From Doryteuthis pealeii (Eukaryota; Mollusca; Cephalopoda; Myopsida; Loliginidae), in NCBI GenBank assembly GCA_023376005.1, contig CM042148.1, forward strand, positions 76,579,676 through 76,643,675: a DNA stretch of 64,000 nt. Direction: 5' to 3'. The notes under the pieces were generated by a model that had not been told where the DNA came from, ran no database searches, and saw only the letters and a program-made list of their open reading frames with translations. Each line of letters opens with the position of its first letter. Within the stretch, counting starts at the first letter, position 1. Positions 42,690-53,059 of this stretch are shown piece by piece. The translations under genes and the position numbers were made by a program.

Positions 42690-42965
42690 TTTTAACGGAT
42701 ATGGGTTTAGGATTAATGACAATGAATGGGCACTCAGACTCCTCAGATTTGGAGCCTCACCATCAGATTCAGTTCAGCGTCTTACCAACAAGGGGTTTGT
42801 AGGTTATTATTCCTTATCTTATATTTTCCATGCTCCTAATACAACCTAAAAAAGTTTCCCAACAACCTCTATATATGTGAAACAGTGCTTGAACACCTCT
42901 TTGTTCAGTATTTACTATTAGCGAATGGGTCTGCAGTTTTATGAGTTCAGAGTTCGATTCTCTGA
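42690..42965. repeat. tRNA-like SINE relic
   Basis: Minus/plus mosaic: CTCACCATCAGATTCAGTTC near 42755, and at 42945-42965 a perfect T-arm CAGAG-TTCGATT-CTCTG. No D arm in register, so not a tRNA gene. Confidence 0.4.
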
Positions 42966-42973
42966 TTGCTAGG

Positions 42974-42974
<1 letters not shown>

Positions 42975-43045
<71 letters not shown>
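42975..43045. repeat. (CA)n-(TA)n microsatellite
   Basis: Compound array at the start of repeat H. Confidence 0.95.
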
Positions 43046-43047
<2 letters not shown>

Positions 43048-43051
43048 CTAA

Positions 43052-43310
43052 GCAGGTACTATTGAAGACCACGGGGTATTTCTTCTTTATGATTTTTGTC
43101 TTTATTCGTTTTAGTCTTCTAGTGTTTTTTGTGAATCGGGATCCAGTTGGTAGAGAAACTGTCCCATACTTTTTACACGAGCGCTTTCGACCATTTCTCC
43201 AGTCGTCATCGGGGTATTATAGGTTGTAGCATGTTAGGATTTTTCCTTCTCATTTGAATTTATTCATTTATTTATTGCTTTTTCAATTTATATTTTTGAG
43301 GGTTGCTAAG
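43052..43310. repeat. Repeat H, best copy
   Basis: Starts TTGAAGACCACGGGGTATTT. Minus strand at ~43185-43220 reads CCGAUGA, stem GACU/GGUC, GAAA, GCGC, U, C: a hammerhead-like core with U4 changed to C and one extra C. Confidence 0.6.
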
Positions 43311-43324
43311 ATTATATATATTTC

Positions 43325-43508
43325 TAATTCGATACCAGCCCTCGCCAACTCAGCGTATGAGAAGCACATGGATCTGTGCGGTAAAGTAAGGAGCTGATGG
43401 TAGGTGTGGCGCTCCACCTCAGATGCAAAAAACAATCTCCTTGGTCTAGCTCTAGTGAAAAGGGGATAGATTCCCTCGCGGATTGGCTGATACCACCCCG
43501 ATGACTTT

Positions 43509-43510
<2 letters not shown>
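43325..43510 (+). repeat. SINE-A, 5'-truncated
   Basis: Begins in the B box (TAATTCGATACCAGCC) and continues to GATGACTTTTATT. Confidence 0.85.

Positions 43511-43511
<1 letters not shown>

Positions 43512-43542
<31 letters not shown>
43512..43542. repeat. (TA)n microsatellite
   Basis: Left boundary of the hammerhead element. Confidence 0.95.
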
Positions 43543-43543
<1 letters not shown>

Positions 43544-43547
<4 letters not shown>

Positions 43548-43860
43548 GATAAATAAGTAATCCACAGACACGTGTTTCGAGGTTTCACCTCTCATCAGTG
43601 TGACTATACCTTAACAGCTACCTCTGGCCGGGTTTGAAACCCGAATGAACTTTCGTTCGCCAAGCCTTTATACCAGAGGCAACTGTCAAATATAGGAGAA
43701 TATTTAATCGCTACATTTCTAAGCGGAAATGAATTCACTAGAGTCCTCAAACTTATTTGTAAACAAAGCGAGGGTTAGCTACATGCCAGAACGGTGAATT
43801 TGCAATTCAATCCCTATTTAGAGAACTCAACCAAAGTGGGAGTAATATATGATAAATAAG

Positions 43861-43861
<1 letters not shown>
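43544..43861 (-). mobile_element. ~300-bp hammerhead retroelement unit with short direct repeats
   Basis: ATATGATAAATAAGTA occurs at both ends (43544-43560 and 43845-43860), as expected for one monomer of a tandem or circular-RNA-derived unit plus the start of the next. The ribozyme lies just inside the left repeat. A second hairpin (ACCTCTGG / CCAGAGG) lies at 43621-43680. No open frame. (TA)n arrays on both sides. Confidence 0.65.
43563..43602 (-). ncRNA. Hammerhead ribozyme candidate, full consensus core
   Basis: Minus strand: CACA, CUGAUGA, GAGGU-GAA-ACCUC, GAAA, CACGUG, U16.1, C17 (GUC), UGUG. Every core base matches, stem II is a perfect 5 bp with no extra base, and stem I CACA/UGUG is perfect for 4 bp. 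Stem III is a 6-base palindrome too short for a monomer hairpin, as in type-I hammerheads that cleave as dimers. Best candidate in the window. Confidence 0.82.
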
Positions 43862-43893
<32 letters not shown>

Positions 43894-43903
43894 TATATAT
43901 ATA
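43860..43903. repeat. (TA)n microsatellite
   Basis: Array between the hammerhead element and the foldback MITE. Confidence 0.95.
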
Positions 43904-44129
43904 TTATCATATAAAGGAAGGAATAACTCAACACCGTAATTCCATCATAAATTTATTTCGACCAAAATTGTGATGTGCAAGTCCATAAGTGAATTGAGAC
44001 CCATCTGATGAGACTGGATTTTGGGGAGCTTTATTAAAATCAACTTAGATTTATATAGGCCCCAATTTTGGTCGAAATAAATTTATTATGGAATTACGGT
44101 GTTGAGTTCTTCCTTCCTTTATATGATAA
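43904..44129. mobile_element. Foldback MITE, copy 2
   Basis: Perfect 33-bp ends (TTATCATATAAAGGAAGGAA... inverted at the right) and further pairing inward. Minus/plus arms contain GGTC-GAAA-TAAATTTA-TT, the 3' half of a hammerhead-like fold, with the core lost. Confidence 0.85.
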
Positions 44130-44293
44130 ATATTGCCCTGTATATAATCTAAAAAGTTTATTATACATTGAGCTCTCTTCAGTCATTTAAAGATTCGCTG
44201 TATTTATACATACTGGATCATACAATATTAATATTAATACAGTGTATCTTAGAAATCACATATAGAATCATCCCTTACTACCAAGTTTTGGAT
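44130..44293. repeat. Shared flank of the foldback MITE, copy 2
   Basis: Counterpart of 4611-4772. Confidence 0.7.
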
Positions 44294-44326
44294 ATATATA
44301 TATATTATATATATATATATTATATA

Positions 44327-44968
44327 TCTTATTATAATGGAGATTGTGGGTTTGTATGTCTGTAACCGAAACTATATTACTATACACAAGTAACTATTCC
44401 CTTTGTTATTTACATCACTTTTACCATGATTTTATTTTTTATTTAAAACCCAATCATTAATAAAATTGTTTTACATTACTTATACTGTTGACCATACCTA
44501 CATACTAACAACATGCAATTGTATTTATATATACAACAAAATAGCGGTTTACAGTATGAATGGGAAGGCTAATTTGCATATTGATCTTAAAAATTTGATT
44601 TTAATAAATATATGCTTAGTATTATTGATTTCTAATTGTTTGGTTTTATCTTAATGAATATCAGCAAAAATCTCTTCAATAAATCTTAAAAGAAATCCCT
44701 TAACAAGAAGAAATAACTAATATTATTCTTTACTTCCTATTTTAATTAAACAGTTAAATTAGGAAAAAATACCAATAAAAGACGGGAGTAACGGAAAATG
44801 ATGGAAGAGTTAGTTTCAAAGTTGTTCTATTTTTCAATCATACCCCCTCTGTTCCAAATCTTTTTATCTACATTCTTATTCAATTTCATTAGCCTTTCTA
44901 ATTTAATATGATACTTTATTATATTAAAACTTAAATACTTGCACCCGGAGGGTGCATATATTTTCTAG
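44327..44968 (+). mobile_element. Helitron-1, non-autonomous, complete
   Basis: 642 bp; TCTTATTATAATGG start, intact GCACCC-GGA-GGGTGC hairpin, TTTTCTAG end. Confidence 0.9.
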
Positions 44969-45574
44969 TATATATAAGGGAGAGAGTTAAGAACTTTTGA
45001 ACCAATCGATTCCCATGGTTTAGTTCCGAAAGCCCAGGTGGGTGGTGACCACAACGCCTTTCTTTAAAAAAAAAATGAAAGTGAAATTGTTTCAACAAAG
45101 AAGCAATTAAGATATAATCACACTTGAAGTGAGCGTAATAATAATAAATATGAACCATACACCAAGAGATACTTGACTCTCTATTCGTGTGAAGCAGTTA
45201 TCCTCTAAATAAAAAGCCTCGAGATAATTATCTATGGGGATATTATGTTTTGACAGCAGTTTACCAAACAGACATAAAAAAAATGCGCAGCACAAATTGT
45301 AAAGCCGTTACAATTACAAAATCCTCCCAATTGCGACACAGACCTTATCCTTGTCAAAAAAACAGTTATTTATAGAAATGTGTACAGACAATACAAGGGT
45401 GGGGTATAAACTTTTGCGTTGAGGTAACGATTACCAGAAGAAGAAAAAAAAAGAAACCACCCAGGATAAAAGCATCAGATCTCTGAGTCCTATCACCTAG
45501 ATAATGTGACAATGAGTCTCGTTACTGGCATGTCATGATGATTGATGCTGTATTGTTAGATGATAAATAATAGC
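44969..45574. other. Unassigned sequence
   Basis: Short minus-strand frames (62-75 codons) with no recognised motif. Confidence 0.5.
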
Positions 45575-45779
45575 AAGTGTTTGTATTTCACATAGCGTTA
45601 ATACCCTTGGGAAAGATATCGATCCGAATATTCTCCCTCCAGCTATGCGTAAATAATAGGGTAGACTGGGCTTTTTAAAGATTGGTATAGCAACCAGTCT
45701 AGGAGAAGGAAAATTTTGAATTCAAACCTGTTAAAATTTGTTTAAGGAATTGACCGTGTGTTATATCCTACATGTGTGG

Positions 45780-45785
<6 letters not shown>
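45575..45785 (+). repeat. SINE-B, 5'-truncated, (TA)n tail
   Basis: GTATTTCACATAGCGTTAAT to CCTACATGTGTGGAGGG, directly continued by (TA)n. Confidence 0.82.
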
Positions 45786-45825
<40 letters not shown>

Positions 45826-46190
45826 TCACACACACACATATATATACACTCTTTATACACACATATATGTACATATATACACACACATATATATATATAT
45901 ATACATACACACACATGTATATACATACATACACACACATGTATATATATACATATAGATACATACACACACATATATATATATACATACACACACGCAT
46001 ATATACGTAAATACACATACACATATATATACATACACACACATAAACACACGCATATATACATACATACACACACGCTTATTCATACATACATACACAA
46101 TATATATACATATGTATGTATGTATGTATGAATAAGCGTGTGTGTATGTATGTATATATGCGTGTATATATACATATATATATATGCGAG
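45784..46190. repeat. (TA)n/(CA)n/(CATA)n array
   Basis: About 400 bp; all Tyr/Ile/Cys/Val frames on both strands are artefacts. Includes a palindrome at 46049-46165. Confidence 0.95.
46049..46165. repeat. Palindrome inside the CATA array
   Basis: ACACGCATATATACATACAT and CACACGCTTATTCATAC on the left return inverted on the right (GAATAAGCGTGTG, GTATATATGCGTGT), about 48-bp arms around a ~20-base centre near 46107. Confidence 0.85.
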
Positions 46191-46544
46191 AAATAGTTTT
46201 ATCAGATTGTTCTCGAATCATTCTTCTTATGAATGGCGGAAAGATAATTCTGATAAAAAATAAACATTTTATAAGTTTGGACTTTTTTTTATCGACATAT
46301 GTAGCTGTGTTATCAAAGTTGCATAAAAGTATCTACTAATGCTCTTAATTGTTTACATTAGTTAGAAATGCAAAACAACCTACTACAATCTTATTTACAG
46401 GATATCACTGTTTAAGTGGCCGTTGAGTGAAATAAGCCAGAGATAAAGAAAACGAGAATACCCAGCGTGCGTGTGAAGCAATCACGCAACCATTATGCAG
46501 TCTCAATATATTCATACGACGGTTGTAAATACAGGTTGTCATAC
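46191..46544. other. Unassigned sequence
   Basis: Nothing recognised. Confidence 0.5.
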
Positions 46545-46660
46545 GTTGCAATGACTCGGAGTGGTAGTATCTGTTAGGGTTCCATCAATGTGGTGAATAG
46601 GAAAAAATAAGTTTTATTGATTTTAACGGCATATCAACCCGTCCGGGGTTATGTCATGCC
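46545..46660. repeat. Family D scraps in opposite orientations
   Basis: ACTCGGAGTGGTAGTATCTG is plus-strand family D; ACGGCATATCAACC is its tail in reverse. Confidence 0.55.
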
Positions 46661-46663
46661 TAC

Positions 46664-47258
46664 CGGTTATGATGTATACATATTGTGTATTTATATATAT
46701 ATATACTTCTAGTAATTGGTTTTAACAATGTGTTAACATTATTGGGGGTTATGTTGTATGGTATTGGTTTGTTTCATGTCTATATTCTATGGTATTGTGG
46801 GGTTATTTTCGTATTTGCCTGGAGAGTTGTCTGCCCGTATAGTGTCGCTGGTTCCTGCTAGGGGCCTGGTGTATTTAAGCGGCGGATTTGAACTTCTCTG
46901 CCTCTCTTTGCCTGCTGCTCGCCTACGACACAATGAGGTAGTCTTATGACAACCCTTTCTCGTTGGAGCTTCGGCCCTTAACACTGGCCACTCACTGCTA
47001 GTAAGTCTCTTATACGATATATGACTATCCTTTACTCATGTATCCGTAACTACGTTTTATGTACATTTAGGTATCTCTTTGATACCTAAATATCTTGTAT
47101 TTTACCATTCATGAATGTGTCATTATCTCTACTTATGTATGTATGTATTATGTACCCTGTTAATTCTTGTCTTGTTATATAAAATGTTTTGTCCCTCAAC
47201 CTGTGTCGGAGTTTGTTTGCGTTCCAACGAGTTATGACTTTGTCATAACCTTTGAATC
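46664..47258. mobile_element. Possible solo LTR
   Basis: Short inverted ends GGTTATG/CATAACC, a TATTTAAG box at 46870 followed by a pyrimidine-rich start region, and a second TATAAAA word at 47178 before CCTCAACCTGTGTCGG. GC content differs from neighbours. No target duplication was found, so boundaries are tentative. Confidence 0.35.
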
Positions 47259-47444
47259 TTACAGTATACTTTTGTTTCCCTCAAAAAGGAGATAATATCC
47301 TCCATGTTGACATTTTTAAACAGATCCTTCATATTGTTTGCTTTAAAATAACGGTTTCTAATGTGAGCAAAAAACCTGCATTCCATGAATAAAATTGAGT
47401 TTAAAATTTATTTTTTCAATACCCATCAAGAATGAATAATAACA

Positions 47445-47500
47445 AAATGTCTTCGGCATTAAATAACCCAGCAAGTATTGACATGCCGTAAAATCCAAGC
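47445..47500 (+). repeat. Family D 3' scrap
   Basis: TCGGCATTAAATAACCCAGC and GACATGCCGTAAAATCC. Confidence 0.6.
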
Positions 47501-47539
47501 AATCCATTTTTATTTAACAACTCCAGAGAAGAATCAAAA

Positions 47540-47692
47540 TAGTAGTTCTATTGTTGGTATCAGCCGCACAGCGAAGGACTCTATCCTCTTTTCGCTAGCG
47601 CTAGACTATAGAGGTTGTTTCGGGGGGGGGCGATTTAGAACCCTGAACCTTGGGATTCATTGGCGGATGCTCTACCGACTGAGCTAACCGAC
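47540..47692 (-). repeat. SINE-A with internal deletion
   Basis: TTGTTGGTATCAGCC, CGCTAGCGCTAGAC, then directly the tRNA-like head CTCTACCGACTGAGCTAACC. A nine-G run marks the deletion. Confidence 0.8.
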
Positions 47693-48325
47693 AAAACAAA
47701 TATTTATTTTCAGCATTTCTTACTCTCCAATGTATCTAATTTAATGATAAATTTCAATTAGATAGATCGAACATTATATAATGAAAAAATGCCCTTCATA
47801 ATTCAAACTATCGTTAGTGAGTTTGATTCTCACTGGGTAACCACACTTCTGGCCTAACCTAAGCTATATAAATAAATAACTATAGAAATTATCCCCCTGA
47901 TATTGAAGAAGTAATACGATACTCACAGTCGCAGTGAGATTTCAACTAGCGCCCAGTTGACAGTCAAGAGAACAAGCTGTAACGCAATACAGTCCCTGCA
48001 TTGCTGGGAGCGTAATGATGACTCCATTCAACAACAACTACCCGGACAGGTAGACTAGTGATGAGAACATCGTTGTTTCAAGTTCTCACTCACTAAGATT
48101 ATAAGATTTTACTTTTTTCTATGAATTAGATTTCTATATTTGTATAAATATTTAGTTATATATGATAACTGTGGTTCCCAATATTTTTCCCACGGTTCCG
48201 TTAATGTTTCCAAAAATATATGCATACCCGTAATTAATTCTATATTAATTAAGCGCTTACAATAAAAAATTAAATTAAAAAAACATTTTTAAAAAGCCTC
48301 ATTATTTTTTAGAAACTACTAAAAG
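47693..48325. other. Unassigned sequence with SINE-like words
   Basis: TGAGTTTGATTCTCACTGGG and AGATTTCAACTAGCGCCC hint at old tRNA-like SINEs; nothing certain. Confidence 0.45.
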
Positions 48326-48566
48326 TAAGTAAAGCAGGCGGAGTAACCAATTGTCGATATCAGCCGAACTGCGAGGGAGTATATCCACTTTTCTCTATCG
48401 CTAGACCAAGGAGATTGATTTTAAGGAGATGAGGTGGAGCGCCACACCAACCATCAGCTCCCCATTTTACCGCAAAAATCCAAGCCGTGCTACTCATGCG
48501 CTGAGTTGGGGAGAGGCGGTATCGAACCCGGAGCCTTGTGGTTCCGAGGCGGATGCTCTACTAATT
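48326..48566 (-). repeat. SINE-A, reverse
   Basis: GTAAGTAAAGCAGGCGGAG to CCGAGGCGGATGCTCTAC. Confidence 0.85.
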
Positions 48567-48599
48567 GTTGCAAACAATTTAAATAAGATCGGTTCTCAC

Positions 48600-48895
48600 T
48601 GAGTGCCTTATATTTTTGGTCTTAGTATTATCTGCGTTATTCGGACTATTGTCTTCATCTTTATTGTTATCGGTACAACGTTTCGGCCGATATACCCTCC
48701 GGCCTTCTTCGGGTATTTCTTGTCGGACTCGGGAACCTTCTTTTCGAACTCGGGAACCTTCTTTTTGAACTCGGGAACTTTCTTGTCATAGTCGGGAGCC
48801 ATCATGGAACTTTGAACCTAACCCTTTATTTAGTCCACTGGGGTATCCTGTTCTCATTCCGCTAACCATAGCTGGGGTAGAAGCGTTAAGCTGTG
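48600..48895 (-). repeat. Repeat I, with 21-bp internal repeats
   Basis: Minus strand: three 21-bp units (AAGGTTCCCGAGTTCGAAAAG type) give KKVPEF repeats in a 65-codon frame, then CCGAAGA, stem II GGCCG/CGGCC, GAAACG (48677-48713) and GATGAAGACAATAGTCCGAAT. Related to 16577-16770. Coding status uncertain. Confidence 0.55.
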
Positions 48896-48929
48896 TTAAT
48901 TATTATTCTATGTTACTGCTGCCCTTGAT

Positions 48930-48962
48930 CAATAAGGCCGGAGGGTATATCGACCGAAACGT
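48930..48962 (+). repeat. Repeat I scrap leading into the satellite
   Basis: GGCCGGAGGGTATATCGACC-GAAACGTTG, a decayed stem II plus GAAA. It joins the 89-bp array without a break. Confidence 0.55.
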
Positions 48963-49497
48963 TGAACAGATAACAATGAAGATGAGGACAATAGTCCGAA
49001 TAACGCATATAATACTAATCATCAAGCCTCATCTCATATATTCAGAGAAATTGTGTAGATAACAATAAAGATGAGGACAATAGTCCGAATAACGCAGATA
49101 ATACTAATCATCAAGCCTCATCTCATACATTCAGAGAAAGTGTGTAGATAACAATAAAGATGAGGACAATAGTCCGAATAACGCAGATAATACTAATCAT
49201 CAAGCCTCATCTCATACAATCAGAGAAATTGTGTAGATAACAATAAAGATGAGGACAATAGTCCGAATAACGCAGATAATACTAATCATCAAGCCTCATC
49301 TCATACAATCAGAGAAATTGTGTAGATAACAATAAAGATGAGGACAATAGTCCGAATAACGCAGATAATACTAATCATCAAGCCTCACCTCATACAATCA
49401 GAGAAATTGTGTAGATAACAATAAAGATGAGGACAATAGTCCGAATAACGCATATAATACTAATCATCAAGCCTCATCTCATACATTCAGAGAAATA
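48963..49497 (+). repeat. 89-bp satellite, six units
   Basis: Unit starts at 48963, 49052, 49141, 49230, 49319 and 49408: exact 89-bp spacing. Each unit has GATGA-GGAC-AATA-GTCC-GAATAACGC, a perfect 4-bp hairpin between GATGA and GAA that resembles the middle of a hammerhead with C3/U4 and the last A altered. Units are >95% identical, so the array is young. Confidence 0.93.
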
Positions 49498-50285
49498 CGT
49501 TTGGGCTTGTACCAAACTAAACAACAGCTTAGTAAACTGAGAACATTTTAAAAGAGGGTGATGAAAGAAAAGTCAATGGGATGGACGGTACAATTTCATT
49601 ATTTAAAAAAAAAAATCCCTTTGAAGTTTAATTTAATAATAAACAGCTGGACTCTTTCCTGTTTGCAATCTGCAGTTTAGTCTATTACGATTATTAGTTT
49701 TATTGTTGCATATGCAGAAATTCCTACTTAGTTGGAAAGGGGGAGTATTAGTTTAATAGCCTTTTTTTTTAAAAATAACTGGGGCTATTATTCTTTTATA
49801 GTATGTGAGAACTTTGAAAGTCACAAGTCTTTTAAATGCCACTTGTAAAGTGGAATCTGAAGTGATGTCAAAACTTTCATATTGCACTTCATTTAAATTC
49901 AATGGTCTTCCTTTCAGTTACGATACTAGTCGCCATTTTAGGCACTTAGTTTCGCTGTTGTATTGAGTGCGGTTTCAGTGTATATTATTAGTGGTGTAAA
50001 GTTTGATTTATTCCCTGAAGTAGAAAGATGTAGTACGTCTGTTAATCCTCGAAGTAGAAATATTGCGCTATCAGATTAATCCTTGTCTGTTGATCGTTCT
50101 GTGAGGCAATACATTGGGCTAGTAATTTTGGGACAATTTATCAACGACCTTAAATACGTCTTTGATGTTTTTTTCATTGGTCAATCCAGCTCCTGTTCTT
50201 GGAATAGTTTATAAATATAAGTGGTGGCTGTTCTTACCGCTTATGTTACGTACCACTTTCTCGTCGGGTACATAACAAGAGTTCT
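49498..50285. other. Unassigned sequence
   Basis: About 790 bp without a recognised gene or repeat. Confidence 0.55.
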
Positions 50286-50287
50286 TA

Positions 50288-50368
<81 letters not shown>

Positions 50369-50422
50369 AGGGAGAGAGAGAGAGGAGAGTGATAGTGTGT
50401 GTGTGTGGACCAACATAGAGAC

Positions 50423-50476
<54 letters not shown>
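50286..50476. repeat. (TG)n-(GA)n microsatellites
   Basis: Two (TG)n(GA)n blocks separated by a short unique piece. Confidence 0.95.
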
Positions 50477-50480
<4 letters not shown>

Positions 50481-50990
50481 TTACTTGGTCTTCATTCTAG
50501 TCGCCAAGCTGGATCTTTACTTCTTCTTCTCTTTCCATTCCGGCCATGATCGTCTACGTCTAAGTTCTTGCTTTACTTGTTGTTTCTTTCTTTTTTAAGG
50601 GCATGCGTAATTAATTAACAAGGCTTATTGCTTTGATCAAAGATTTTATTTTCCCGTTTACTAACTCATCGCGCGAGTGAGTCCAGCCCACAGTTACACA
50701 TCTTGGCTGGAACTGAAAACCTAACTAGTCAATCACGCAACGTGCGAGATTCCCACTTTTACCAAAGGTCTGTATTTTTCCACGGAAACTGCGGTCTACG
50801 TGCTGATTTGAAAGCCCTATTCTACAGGTGCTTGTCAATAATCTATGCAACACTTATATCTAGAGTATAATCCAATACTTTTACAATGAATGGATTTCTA
50901 TTACAAACTATTTACTAAAATGATGCAAATAAAAAAAAAAATAGATTATTTCTCCAAAATTGATTTTATTCTAATTATTTTTTTCATTGC
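50477..50990. other. Unassigned sequence
   Basis: Nothing recognised. Confidence 0.5.
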
Positions 50991-50994
50991 ATCA

Positions 50995-51430
50995 TTTCTT
51001 CAGCCCCTCACCACCGGATTCAGTTTAGTATCATACTCAGGACATTCCCTTTTTTTTAGGGGAGCAGAATCTTACCCTCCTGTAGAGGATACAGTCAACA
51101 TATTCTGAACCTCGTCAACAGTATTAATAGATCTGAGAGACTAGCTTGCTTACCGTTATATCACGATGGGACACCCTCTATACCCAACTCGTTTACCACA
51201 GGTAGGGCGTGACAAAAGGTCGCAAGAATAAGACATCCAACGAAGACCGGACTCGCTATTCAGTAACAATGGAGACTAGCTTGCTAACCATTATACCACA
51301 ATGGAATACCCTCTATACCTAACCAGTGTGACTGAAGGTTGCAAGTATGGGATATCCAGTGAGGATTGAATTCGCTATTCAGTAGCAATTGATCTGTGAG
51401 TGTAGCTTGTCATTACACCACGATCTGACG
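50995..51430 (-). repeat. SINE-E head repeated three times
   Basis: GCTTACCGTTATATCACGATGGG, GCTAACCATTATACCACAATGG and GTCATTACACCACGAT in reverse are tRNA-like A-box heads spaced ~115-125 bp apart, each with GAATTCGCTATTCAGTA or similar to the left. Confidence 0.65.
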
Positions 51431-51489
51431 CCCTTAACATCTTACTTTTTATGCCATAAATATCAAACTCTTACGCTCAAGTGACGCTT

Positions 51490-51600
51490 AAAACATCGGT
51501 TCCCACTAGATCACCAGAGTTAAGCTGTGGTAAGCCTAGAGAGTAATTAAATGGGTGACCTTTTTAGAAACCGCAGGTAATGTAAGCAATCTAAGGCGTG
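51490..51600 (+). pseudogene. 5S rRNA-like relic
   Basis: CGGTTCCCACTAGATCACC, GAGTTAAGC, GGTAAGCC, AATTAAATGGGTGACC and ACCGCAGGTAATGTAAGC follow the order and spacing of animal 5S rRNA from about base 30 to 110, with many substitutions. Either a dispersed 5S pseudogene or a 5S-derived SINE. Confidence 0.6.
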
Positions 51601-51620
51601 TGTGCAAAACTTGCTGAATT

Positions 51621-52015
51621 CTAAAATTACATAAAACATCCTCCACTTACCAATGAGAACATGATAAAATAAATATATGTTAAATATGAATAGACGTAAC
51701 TTTGCATTACTTATCAGTTCGTGTCTAAGACTGATTCAATTCATAAAAAAAGAAAAACAAGACTAAGTTATGAACAATAGTGATTGGAATGTGTTCTACA
51801 CAGGTCAAGCCCGATTACCTGAGATTGTTTTACACCTGGTGTGTTTTCATTGGGAAGACTTCTGAACTTTTGATAGTAGAAATGTCGGGGATCTTTACTA
51901 GCTCAACTAGATAGCCTGTCATAACGATATCATGTTGAAAGATAAACTGACTTTTAAAAAAACATAAAAGGTTGTATCAATCCACTGAGAATGGAAACTA
52001 GGTTTAATCTATCTA
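51621..52015. other. Unassigned sequence
   Basis: Nothing recognised. Confidence 0.5.
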
Positions 52016-53020
52016 TCTATACATATATATAAAGGGCAGTTGTGTGTATGTATGTCAGGTGGAAACTACGGAAATAAAACAATTAACGACAAAGTAAATA
52101 TGTATATACACACACACATTATCGCCAGATCTCTGTTTGTTTGTTTGTTTTACGGCATATCAACCTCAGTGGGTCATTTAATGCCGATAAAGTTTTGAAA
52201 TAAATCAATTCTTAATGGATAATACATTTTTTTATAAATACATTTTTCTATTTAACCCATAGATGGGACCTTAACAGGTACTACCACTCCGGGTCAGAGT
52301 GCACCAGGGAGCAATGGTGATGAATGGGATGCTCCACATTCCCCAAACCTCCAAAACTGGAACCTCACCATCAGATAGAGTTTAACGTCATTCCCAGGAC
52401 ATGTAGACCCGCAGCCACCGCCTTCTGGCACCCATATGATAAAAAGGGTTTGGGGCTTGCCATAAGGGCAATAGGGTTAGGAAAATCATATAGGTGCTAG
52501 GGCTTGACGTGACCAGCCGATTGATCAGAGGGGGCCTCTCTGACCGCCCGTCTAGCCCAAGATAATGCCAAAGTGGAGTATTGCATGTCATGAATTGTTC
52601 ATCCACCTGGGCTCTATCCTTAAGCATCACCCACGGCCAACAGGTGGCCCCATTGGGGGAGACTTACCCCTCTGCAGAGGTGCAGTCGGTGCATTCTAAC
52701 GCCCCAGACGATAGGACGGACCAGATCTCTGCATTTTGAGCAAAAATAGTGAAGATTTGATTTATATTCGTGAAGATAATTAGAAAATAATATTCAAATA
52801 GTAACAGCATGGATTTTTTTTGCATTTAATATTTTAAATAGGAGATACTGATTTTTCTTTTCAGAGTGTCAGGCCGAATCAATGCAACGTCTTTTTTATG
52901 TGGGGGTTTTAATGGGGCATCCTGTGAGGATTCAACTCATGATTGAATAATAATGGATCTGCGGAATTAACTTTTTGTTCCACCCCTTCTACCCAGGTGT
53001 TGCCGGGTAGCCGCTTGTAG
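52016..53020 (+). mobile_element. Helitron-2 with nested family D insertion
   Basis: 5' TCTATACATATATATAAAGG; 3' ACCC..GGGT hairpin, AGCCGCTTGTAG (CTAG mutated to GTAG). Removing the insert and one target copy leaves ~409 bp, matching 21051-21450 and 21451-21852. Confidence 0.85.
52136..52720 (-). mobile_element. Family D retroposon, near full length, nested
   Basis: 585 bp in reverse: tail (TTTG)n at left, 5' end TCCGTCCTATCGTCTGGGGC at right. Target duplication CCAGATCTCTG (52125-52135, 52721-52731) lies inside Helitron-2. No RT frame, no clear tRNA head; either a SINE of unusual origin or the 3' part of a LINE. Confidence 0.93.
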
Positions 53021-53059
53021 TAATAAAATAAAAGTGAGTAACAAGGAATAGTAATTGTT

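Noticed and set aside
42919..42965. tRNA gene suggested by a perfect T arm
   Set aside because: No D arm or acceptor 5' strand at the required distance.
46758..46949. Small gene at 46.8 kb
   Set aside because: 63 codons on one strand and 65 on the other in the same place, inside a region better explained as an LTR-like element.
48963..49497. CRISPR array
   Set aside because: Units are identical over the full 89 bp with no variable spacers, and the context is eukaryotic transposon DNA.
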